Part shown: positions 1-4,967 of the stretch, piece after piece
How positions within the stretch are numbered: position 1 is the stretch's first letter
Layout: each line of letters opens with the position of its first letter
From: Ruminococcus flavefaciens
GTDB lineage: Bacteria; Bacillota; Clostridia; Oscillospirales; Ruminococcaceae
Reading direction: 5' to 3'
Length of the DNA stretch: 5,960 bases
Assembly (NCBI GenBank): GCA_002350065.1
Contig: DEDQ01000017.1
Location: 13,307-19,266, forward strand
Position numbers and translations under genes: made by a program
The notes under the pieces: generated by a model
What the model saw: only the letters and a program-made list of their open reading frames with translations
Databases searched by the model: none
What the model was told of the DNA's origin: nothing

Positions 1-578
1 CGCAGGTGCAGGAGAAAGGCGTCGAGCTTGTCTATCTCGCGTCTCAGCTTTTTCAGCGAGGTCTTCTGCGTTCCCGAGAAAAACTGTATGCCTCTGATAT
101 TTATGCCCTCCGCCTTTTCAGCGATAATAGCCTCGATATCAGAGCTGTCCATGCCGAACTGACTGTCGTTCGTCAGCCGCAGGAGCACGTTCAGCTTCCT
201 GTTATACTTTGCCGAAAACTCGCGGATAAGCCGGTAATGCTCCGGCGATTCGGCAGTCACCGTGCCGCTGAAATCAGGGTCAGCCGCAAGAGCTTCTACG
301 GTCTCAGCGGATTTGTAAACTCCGGAGATGACCATTTGCCCAGCCGGAACTCCGAGCTCGCGGCATATCTCAGCTTCGCCGGGAGAGCATATCTCAAAGC
401 AGTCAACACTGCCGATGAGCTCCTTTATAATGAAGGTGTTCGCCTTCACGGCGTAGCAGAGCGAAACGCCCTCCGGCAGATGAGCGCGGAGGTATCCGAC
501 GCGCTTTTTCAGTTCTCCGGTATCGAAGGTGTAAAACGCCGTTTTATTAGTCTTTATCAGTGTATCTATGCCGCTCAC
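1..578 (-). CDS. Fold-III PLP-dependent amino-acid decarboxylase, N-terminal part (runs off left edge)
   Basis: The first 192 complete codons of a pyridoxal-phosphate decarboxylase of the alanine-racemase-barrel (LysA/ornithine decarboxylase, fold III) family are visible; such proteins are usually about 400-420 residues, so roughly half is missing. Seen in the translation: an opening AFYTFD strand (residues 14-19, cf. the xPFYVYD start of LysA), CYAVKAN with the PLP Schiff-base lysine at K45, FEICSPGE (61-68, cf. the D-x-A-S-x-G-E region), LRLTNDSQFGMD (133-144, cf. the R-x-N-P...S-K-F-G strand) and GIQFFSGTQ (163-171, cf. GLHxHxGSQ of LysA). The His that stacks on PLP in LysA and ODC aligns with F167; from memory this FxGTQ form is typical of the BtrK/PvsE branch, which decarboxylates amino-acyl or citryl-type biosynthetic intermediates. 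The start is GTG at 578, overlapping the upstream adenylation gene by GTGA, with a GGAGG site at 589-593. The substrate is not determined; a LysA-like diaminopimelate role is less likely given the partner gene. Confidence 0.88.
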   Translation of the reverse strand, partial: MSGIDTLIKTNKTAFYTFDTGELKKRVGYLRAHLPEGVSLCYAVKANTFIIKELIGSVDCFEICSPGEAEICRELGVPAGQMVISGVYKSAETVEALAADPDFSGTVTAESPEHYRLIREFSAKYNRKLNVLLRLTNDSQFGMDSSDIEAIIAEKAEGINIRGIQFFSGTQKTSLKKLRREIDKLDAFLLHL

Positions 579-2089
579 TTTTTTCTGACCTCCGCTGATT
601 CTATGGCTTTTCTGCGGTCAATTTTGCCGTTTTTGGTCATTGGCATCTCGTCGAGCTTACGAATGAATCCCGGCACCATGAATATCGGCAGGGTCTCCTT
701 CATGAACGAGTGGAGCTGCGCCTTTTCGATAGTTCCGACGTAGTAGCCCTTGAGCTTTTCCTTCTCGAACACGCAGAAGCAGCGCTCTACGCCCTCTATC
801 GCCGCCATTGAGCGCTCGACCTCTTCGAGCTCGACGCGGTGTCCCATGTACTTTATCTGGTTGTCAGACCTGCCGCAGAACATCATCTCGCCGCGTGAAT
901 TATACTTGCCGAGGTCGCCGGTCTGGTATACTGTCTCGGGGTAGAACGGGTTCAGCGGATTCTGTATGAAGCATTCGTCGTTCTTCTCCGGCATACGGTA
1001 ATATCCGAGCGCAAGAGCAGTTCCTCTCACGGTTATTTTGCCGACCTCGTCAGCGTCCGTGATGAGCTTTCCCTCGTCGCTGAGCAGGAAAACGTCCTCA
1101 TTCGGGAAGGGCACTCCTATCGGTATGCCCTCGGAGTAGTCGCGTCCCTTTTCGAGTATGTGATACGTACAGTTGCAGGTTATCTCCGTCGGACCGTAGA
1201 GGTTGATGAACGTCGTATCCGGCAGGTGCTCCTGCCACTGTTTCAGGTGCTTGTAGGGCATCACCTCGCCGCTGAAGAGTATCTTCTTTATCGTTTCGGG
1301 AGTCCTGTAATCGAGCCCGTGGAAGGTGCTGATAAGGCACAGAGCCGATACCGCCCATATCATCACTGTTACACTGTTGTCGCAGAGATAGTCGATGAGC
1401 ACTGTCGGCGAGGAGAAGAATCTGCGCGGTACTATAAGCAGCTCTGCTCCTGTTTTTATCGCGGAATAGATGTCCTTGACCGATACGTCAAAATCGAACG
1501 GAGCCTGATTGGCTATGACGTCATCGGGACTTATCTCAAATATGTCTGTAAAGCAGTCGATGAAGTCGATAACGCTCCGGTGCGAAACGACTATGCCCTT
1601 CGGAGTTCCCGTCGAGCCGGAAGTGAAATTGATATACAGCGGGTCTGTATCTATCATTCGTGAGCGTATGGGGTCTAAAACAGAGCTGTCAGCCTCCGCT
1701 TCAAGGAGCTCACCGACCGTTTTCAATGTGACCGCAGGGAAGAGCTCCTCCGCTTTTTCCCTGAGCTGCTCCGTAGTCACGACTATGCCGCACTGCATAA
1801 CGTCGGTTATCTGCTGGAGCCGGCTCGCGGGGAGCTCGGTATTCAGCATGGAATAAAAGCCTCCGGCGTAAACGATACCGAAAAATGAACTGAGAGCCTC
1901 TATCCCCTTTTCCATGTAAACTCCGACCGGTCTGCCGCATATCCCGAGCTTTCCGAGAGCTGTTCCTATCGCCTTTGCATTTGATACGAATCCGGCGTAA
2001 TCTATGGTCTCGTCTTCGACCTTTACGGCTGTTTTATGAGGATATTTCTTTGCAGTATCTTCAAGAAAATCAAGTATGTTACTTGTCAC
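575..2089 (-). CDS. Stand-alone amino-acid adenylation enzyme (AMP-binding, DltA/NRPS A-domain type)
   Basis: A 504-residue ANL-superfamily enzyme, the same size as DltA, that should activate an amino acid with ATP to an aminoacyl-AMP and pass it to a carrier-protein thiol. Core motifs are all present: P-loop FTSGSTGTPKGI at 155-166, FDFDVSVKD at 198-206 with D201 as the expected alpha-amino-binding Asp, YGPTE at 298-302, YQTGD at 388-392, GRSDNQIKYMGHRVE at 406-420, and the A10 motif NGKIDRR with catalytic K489. There is no condensation, carrier or thioesterase domain. The position equivalent to GrsA W239 is K205, whereas D-Ala-specific DltA has a hydrophobic residue there as I recall it, so I do not call it dltA; no dltB/C/D partner is seen. 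GTG at 2089 is chosen because a perfect AGGAGG lies 7 nt upstream and homologues start here; an upstream in-frame ATG at 2221 lies in the promoter. It ends in the GTGA overlap with the decarboxylase. Confidence 0.9.
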   Translation of the reverse strand: MTSNILDFLEDTAKKYPHKTAVKVEDETIDYAGFVSNAKAIGTALGKLGICGRPVGVYMEKGIEALSSFFGIVYAGGFYSMLNTELPASRLQQITDVMQCGIVVTTEQLREKAEELFPAVTLKTVGELLEAEADSSVLDPIRSRMIDTDPLYINFTSGSTGTPKGIVVSHRSVIDFIDCFTDIFEISPDDVIANQAPFDFDVSVKDIYSAIKTGAELLIVPRRFFSSPTVLIDYLCDNSVTVMIWAVSALCLISTFHGLDYRTPETIKKILFSGEVMPYKHLKQWQEHLPDTTFINLYGPTEITCNCTYHILEKGRDYSEGIPIGVPFPNEDVFLLSDEGKLITDADEVGKITVRGTALALGYYRMPEKNDECFIQNPLNPFYPETVYQTGDLGKYNSRGEMMFCGRSDNQIKYMGHRVELEEVERSMAAIEGVERCFCVFEKEKLKGYYVGTIEKAQLHSFMKETLPIFMVPGFIRKLDEMPMTKNGKIDRRKAIESAEVRKK

Positions 2090-2096
2090 GTCAATA

Positions 2097-2102
2097 CCTC
2101 CT
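2097..2102 (-). promoter_or_regulatory. Ribosome binding site deciding the GTG start of the adenylation gene
   Basis: A full AGGAGG on the minus strand, 7 nt before the GTG at 2089. This fixes the start inside the longer reading frame that continues upstream to 2221. Confidence 0.85.
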
Positions 2103-2192
2103 GAGCTGCATAAGACTTCGATGCAATGCCGCCGGTAAGACTGCGTTAGGCGCGGCTCCCCGACTGATGATATGCATATTTTCTCATTATTA

Positions 2193-2221
2193 ATTATACA
2201 TTGACAGATTAAATATGTCAA
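2193..2221 (-). promoter_or_regulatory. Perfect consensus housekeeping promoter of the adenylation/decarboxylase operon
   Basis: On the minus strand the -35 box is TTGACA (2221-2216) and the -10 box is TATAAT (2198-2193), separated by exactly 17 bp: a match at every consensus position for the vegetative sigma factor. Transcription should begin near 2186, giving a leader of about 97 nt before the GTG start. The -35 box forms one arm of a TTGACA/TGTCAA dyad (2201-2221), so a repressor site overlapping the promoter is plausible. Confidence 0.85.
2201..2221. repeat. Perfect 6-bp inverted repeat over the -35 region (candidate operator)
   Basis: TTGACA at 2201-2206 and TGTCAA at 2216-2221 are exact reverse complements separated by 9 bp, giving a 15-bp centre-to-centre spacing. 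One arm is the -35 box itself and the other lies within the promoter spacer. A dimeric repressor bound here would exclude RNA polymerase. The arm is short, and one arm is dictated by the promoter consensus, so chance is possible. Confidence 0.4.
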
Positions 2222-2373
2222 CTCAATTCATGACATTCCGTTTATTTCACTATTACAGGCTGATATTGGCAATTAAAATATGTAAAAAAAGCTTCCGGAC
2301 GCGGCGTCAATGGTCAAGACGGATAAGTGTTTTCCGGCTCATGCCGCATTGTATCATATTTAACATAAGCGCA

Positions 2374-2401
2374 ATGAGTATTCGTCCGAACATTTACTCA
2401 T
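2374..2401. repeat. 7-bp inverted repeat with symmetric centre, upstream of acetolactate decarboxylase
   Basis: ATGAGTA (2374-2380) and TACTCAT (2395-2401) are exact reverse complements, and the spacer begins with the small palindrome TTCGTCCGAA (2381-2390). Allowing one bulged A, the arms extend by GC on each side. It sits about 85-115 bp upstream of the -10 box at 2490, a distance compatible with an activator or a distal operator. No known regulator motif is recognised. Confidence 0.4.
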
Positions 2402-2486
2402 GCAAGAGCGCAAGCGCAAGCATCGGCTTTGTCAACAATTATTTCAAGATTATTCATAGTTTTTTAGCAAATACGGCATCGTTTTA

Positions 2487-2495
2487 TGCTATAAT
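2487..2495 (+). promoter_or_regulatory. Extended -10 promoter of the acetolactate decarboxylase gene
   Basis: TGCTATAAT is a perfect extended -10 element (TGnTATAAT). No good -35 box lies 16-18 bp upstream; the best is TTAGCA with a 20-bp spacer. The extended -10 would therefore carry recognition, or an activator could assist. The start is expected near 2502, leaving a leader of about 75 nt. Confidence 0.65.
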
Positions 2496-2577
2496 ATTTT
2501 TACATTCAAGACTGGGGAAGTTTATTCCATAAACCGGACTGACATCGAAATAATACTTTTGGAAAGGTTATGTTATC

Positions 2578-3414
2578 ATGAAAAAACAAATTCTATTATG
2601 TATGCTCGCACTCGGAATGCTTTCTTCATGCGGAAGTGTCACATCAGATGAAAGCTCCGCCGTTGAGACCGTCAAGACCGAGGTAAACGATGCAGACAGA
2701 GAAACGATATTTCAGGTATCGCTCCTGCAGGGACTTACCCTCGGCGATTACTACGGCAGCGTGACCGTTAAAGAGCTCAAACAGCACGGCGATATCGGCA
2801 TCGGTACTTTTGAAGGCGTAAACGGTGAGCTTATCATGGTCGACGGGGTCGTATACAGAGCGCTCTCTGACGGAAGCGTGGAAACTGCTCCCGACGATGA
2901 GACGATACCCTTTTCCAACGTCACATTCTTTGACGCCGACGAAAAACAGGATATAAGCGGCATCAGCAATATAGCCGAGCTGAAGGGAATACTCGATGAA
3001 AAAGTCGAAAAGCTGGGCAGGAACCGTTTCTACATGGTAAGGATAGACGGAAGCTTCAACAATGTCCATGCACGAAGCGAGCTCAAACAGCAGGAGCCGT
3101 ATAAGCCTCTTGCGGAAGCTCTGAAAACCGATCAGCGCGAATTCAAATGGGACAAGATAGACGGTACAGTTGTCGCATTGTACTGTCCCGAGTACATGAA
3201 CGACCTCAATGCCGTCGGCTGGCATATGCATTTTATCTCGGCTGATAAGACAAAGGGCGGACATCTTCTCGATATCGACATCGACACCGCCGAGCTGAAA
3301 ACAGACTGCACACTCGGCTTCAATATGCTTCTGCCGAATACCAAGATGTTCCCCGGACTTGACCTTACAGTCGATCAGTCTGACGATATAAAAAAGGTCG
3401 AGACAAAGGACTAA
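2578..3414 (+). CDS. budA: Alpha-acetolactate decarboxylase with lipoprotein signal peptide
   Basis: Converts 2-acetolactate to (R)-acetoin with loss of CO2 (EC 4.1.1.5), as BudA/AlsD do. The 278-residue protein aligns along its length with the family: IGIGTFEGVNGELIMVDG at 73-90 (E84, expected active-site Glu), MVRIDGSF (153-160), HARSE (R166, expected active-site Arg), GWHMHF...GGH giving the zinc ligands H216, H218 and H229 with the family's 2 and 11 residue spacing, and a terminal VETKD with E275 as the likely last active-site Glu. The first 18 residues are a lipoprotein signal: KK, a hydrophobic core, then lipobox LSSC with Cys18 to be lipidated, followed by a Ser/acid-rich linker to about residue 40. 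The enzyme should therefore sit on the outer face of the membrane. The ATG at 2578 follows GGAAAGG (2561-2567). Single gene, own promoter, strong terminator; no acetolactate synthase gene is adjacent in the window. Confidence 0.95.
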   Translation: MKKQILLCMLALGMLSSCGSVTSDESSAVETVKTEVNDADRETIFQVSLLQGLTLGDYYGSVTVKELKQHGDIGIGTFEGVNGELIMVDGVVYRALSDGSVETAPDDETIPFSNVTFFDADEKQDISGISNIAELKGILDEKVEKLGRNRFYMVRIDGSFNNVHARSELKQQEPYKPLAEALKTDQREFKWDKIDGTVVALYCPEYMNDLNAVGWHMHFISADKTKGGHLLDIDIDTAELKTDCTLGFNMLLPNTKMFPGLDLTVDQSDDIKKVETKD

Positions 3415-3435
3415 ACTTTACAGACTCCATAATAC

Positions 3436-3483
3436 AAAGATCCCGATACCTCACGTATCGGGATCTTTCTTATCTGTTTTTTT
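3436..3483 (+). terminator. Rho-independent terminator of acetolactate decarboxylase, shared with the convergent gene
   Basis: A perfect 14-bp stem, AAAGATCCCGATAC (3436-3449) with GTATCGGGATCTTT (3455-3468), closes a 5-nt loop and is followed on the plus strand by a T-rich tail ending in seven T (3477-3483). The right arm and loop include the last codons and TGA stop (3453-3451) of the minus-strand AI-2E-family gene. On the minus strand the same hairpin is followed by only a moderate T-rich run, so termination there is probably weaker. Confidence 0.9.
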
Positions 3484-4692
3484 CTCTTCATTATCGGTTT
3501 GGGATACCGTTTTTTTCTCAGCCGCCGGAGGCTCCTCCTGTGGTCCGGTATCCGCTTCGGATTCCCTCCTGCTCCGCTCGAGACGCGGTATTAGTAAGTC
3601 CCTGTAGGTATAGTCGGCTATCGCTACTAACGGGATAGCAAGCACGATACCGATAACTCCGAACATTCTGCCGCCGATGACTACTGCGATGAGTATGAAA
3701 AGTCCCGGTATGCCGAACGAATTTCCGAACAGCTTCGGCTTTATGACCCATGCGTCAAGCGCCTGCAGGATAATTGTGAATATCAGGAATATCAGCGCGT
3801 GGAGCGGGTTCACCATGAGAAGTATGAATGCTCCGATAACGGCTCCGACGAGCGGTCCGAATGTCGGCACCAGATTTGTAACTCCTACCACTACCGATAC
3901 AAGTCCGATGTACTGCATCCCGCATACAGCCATCATCACCGCATTGGCTATGCTGACAATGAAGCCGTCTACGATATCAAATATAACAAAGCGGTTCAGT
4001 ATCGCGTTGCAGTGAGCAAGAAAATCCACTGCATTTTTGTATACGCTCCTGCTCATCGTCACGCGCATGAGCTTCTTGACGCCCTTTTTTATCTTCGACT
4101 TCGCCGCAAGCAGATAAACCGATATAACAAAAGCTATCGCCCAGTTGATGACGCCCTTTCCGGCTGTAGTCGAGGCACTGATTATCTTCGGGAAATTGCT
4201 CGAGATATAGTCTACGAGCTTGTTCAGTATGTCCTCGGACGATGCGAGCAGCTCTTTCATAAGCTTCGCTTTGTTCGGGTCAGAGATAGAGAGCCCGAAA
4301 TCGTTCAGCTTTCTCAGCAGCGACGACGTATACGGTCCGAGATTTGTAACGAAATTCGTTATGCTTTCAAGCAGCTGCGGTATCAGTATCGCGAGCATCA
4401 GCAATACGAACAGCAGCACCGTAGCGACTGCAAGTCCTACTGAGAGCGACCACCGCGCGGAGGCTTTCTTCAAATGACTGAAGACCTTCCTGTCATAGAG
4501 CTTGGCAAGCGGATTCATCAGGTATGCCATTGCAACTCCGCCTATAACGCTCGAAAAATAGCCGATGAAGTTGGTTATGCTGCTCCATACCGAGCCAAGA
4601 TTTGAAAGGAGCAGAAAAACTGCAACTGTAATGCATCCGGCGACAGCATTTGAAAACCACCGCTTTTGCATAAGATCTTTAAACCTATTCAT
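3451..4692 (-). CDS. AI-2E/PerM-family (YdiK-like) membrane protein
   Basis: A 413-residue polytopic membrane protein of the AI-2E transporter family (PF01594 type), whose members are proposed exporters of autoinducer-2 or of ions and other small molecules; the substrate cannot be told from sequence. Hydrophobic segments lie at about 16-32, 38-58 (ending in the family AYLMNP element), 84-107, 178-196, 234-258, 260-293, 296-312 and 328-358. Family signatures include NLVPTFGPLVGAVIG (273-287) and the DAWVIKPKLFGNSFGIPG block (313-330) followed by GGRMFGVIGIVLAIPL (340-355). Residues 108-175 form the expected extracellular, mostly helical region. From about 371 to the end is a charged Glu/Lys/Pro tail, probably disordered and cytoplasmic. 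The last codons (KKDPDT) are encoded by the terminator hairpin. The ATG at 4692 follows AAAAGGG at good spacing and its own promoter, so it is a single-gene unit. Confidence 0.92.
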   Translation of the reverse strand: MNRFKDLMQKRWFSNAVAGCITVAVFLLLSNLGSVWSSITNFIGYFSSVIGGVAMAYLMNPLAKLYDRKVFSHLKKASARWSLSVGLAVATVLLFVLLMLAILIPQLLESITNFVTNLGPYTSSLLRKLNDFGLSISDPNKAKLMKELLASSEDILNKLVDYISSNFPKIISASTTAGKGVINWAIAFVISVYLLAAKSKIKKGVKKLMRVTMSRSVYKNAVDFLAHCNAILNRFVIFDIVDGFIVSIANAVMMAVCGMQYIGLVSVVVGVTNLVPTFGPLVGAVIGAFILLMVNPLHALIFLIFTIILQALDAWVIKPKLFGNSFGIPGLFILIAVVIGGRMFGVIGIVLAIPLVAIADYTYRDLLIPRLERSRRESEADTGPQEEPPAAEKKTVSQTDNEEKKTDKKDPDT

Positions 4693-4749
4693 TTTGTACC
4701 CTTTTCATTTTTACAATGCTCACCTGCACATACAAGTGATATTATAAAA

Positions 4750-4778
4750 ATTATACCCCATACCTCCGCCGCTGTCAA
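4750..4778 (-). promoter_or_regulatory. Perfect consensus housekeeping promoter of the AI-2E-family gene
   Basis: On the minus strand, TTGACA (4778-4773) and TATAAT (4755-4750) are separated by exactly 17 bp, matching the consensus at all twelve positions. The spacer is unusually G-rich. A second TATAAT lies just downstream (4746-4741) but has no -35 partner. The predicted start is near 4743, with a leader of about 50 nt. Confidence 0.85.
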
Positions 4779-4858
4779 GCTTATTCAAGAAAAAACTCCC
4801 TGTCCGGCGTCAGCAGATGCCAGAATATTATCTGGAGCATTACAGCAGATAATTCACA

Positions 4859-4868
4859 ATACCGGTAT
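4859..4868. repeat. 10-bp perfect palindrome upstream of the flavoprotein gene
   Basis: ATACCGGTAT is a perfect palindrome about 30 bp upstream of the candidate -35 box at 4897. It could be a regulator half-site pair, but the length is short enough to arise by chance. No family of regulator is recognised. Confidence 0.25.
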
Positions 4869-4896
4869 GCCGTTCAGGAAATGCGCAATAAATAAC

Positions 4897-4925
4897 TTGC
4901 TTTTCCCTGATACATCTGCTATCAT
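4897..4925 (+). promoter_or_regulatory. Candidate promoter of the flavoprotein gene
   Basis: TTGCTT (4897-4902), a 17-bp spacer, then TATCAT (4920-4925) preceded by TGC, which makes an extended -10 element. The -35 box is weak, so the extended -10 probably matters. The predicted leader is about 36 nt. Confidence 0.55.
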
Positions 4926-4967
4926 TATTATTGCATTATGCAAATCAACCGACAAAAGGAGAATATT

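Larger units (their letters stand above)
2222..2577. other. Divergent intergenic region between the adenylation operon and the acetolactate decarboxylase gene
   Basis: An AT-rich 356-bp spacer with no credible gene. It holds the acetolactate decarboxylase promoter (extended -10 at 2487-2495) and its leader at the right. In the middle are an imperfect palindrome GACGC-G-GCGTC at 2298-2308 and a 7-bp inverted repeat at 2374-2401. The stretch 2222-2290 shows no recognisable element. A plus-strand open frame crossing most of it (2215-2532) lacks a ribosome site and overlaps both promoters, so it is not called. Confidence 0.6.

Noticed and set aside
6..743. Plus-strand open frame of 245 codons.
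   Set aside because: It is antisense to the decarboxylase and the end of the adenylation gene, both of which carry clear family motifs; the frame itself shows no domain.
575..2089. Calling the adenylation gene dltA (D-alanine ligase for teichoic acids).
   Set aside because: Length and motifs fit, but the next gene is a decarboxylase rather than dltB, and the pocket residue K205 does not suit D-alanine.
2090..2221. A 44-residue N-terminal extension of the adenylation enzyme starting at ATG 2221.
   Set aside because: That ATG lies at the -35 box of a perfect promoter and has no ribosome site, while the GTG at 2089 has AGGAGG 7 nt upstream and matches where homologues begin.
2406..2422. Short tandem repeat-like run with GCGCAA repeated, possible repeat array.
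   Set aside because: Only about two copies of a 6-base unit; it is too short to support any repeat or CRISPR call.
2215..2532. Plus-strand open frame of 105 codons in the divergent intergenic region.
   Set aside because: It has no Shine-Dalgarno sequence, its composition is that of AT-rich spacer, it has no recognisable domain, and it overlaps the promoters on both sides.
2570..2580. An ATG at 2570 as the start of the lipoprotein gene.
   Set aside because: That frame stops after three codons (TGA), so the start is the ATG at 2578.
2644..3264. Minus-strand open frame of 206 codons.
   Set aside because: It lies fully antisense to the acetolactate decarboxylase gene and shows no ribosome site or family motif.
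3799..4443. Plus-strand open frame of 214 codons.
   Set aside because: It is antisense to the membrane-protein gene; the composition rich in His, Tyr and Arg is typical of a shadow frame.
4938..4967. A 10-residue N-terminal extension of the flavoprotein from the ATG at 4938.
   Set aside because: There is no ribosome site before it, it starts only a few bases after the predicted transcription start, and AAAGGAGA precedes the ATG at 4968, where the flavodoxin fold begins.
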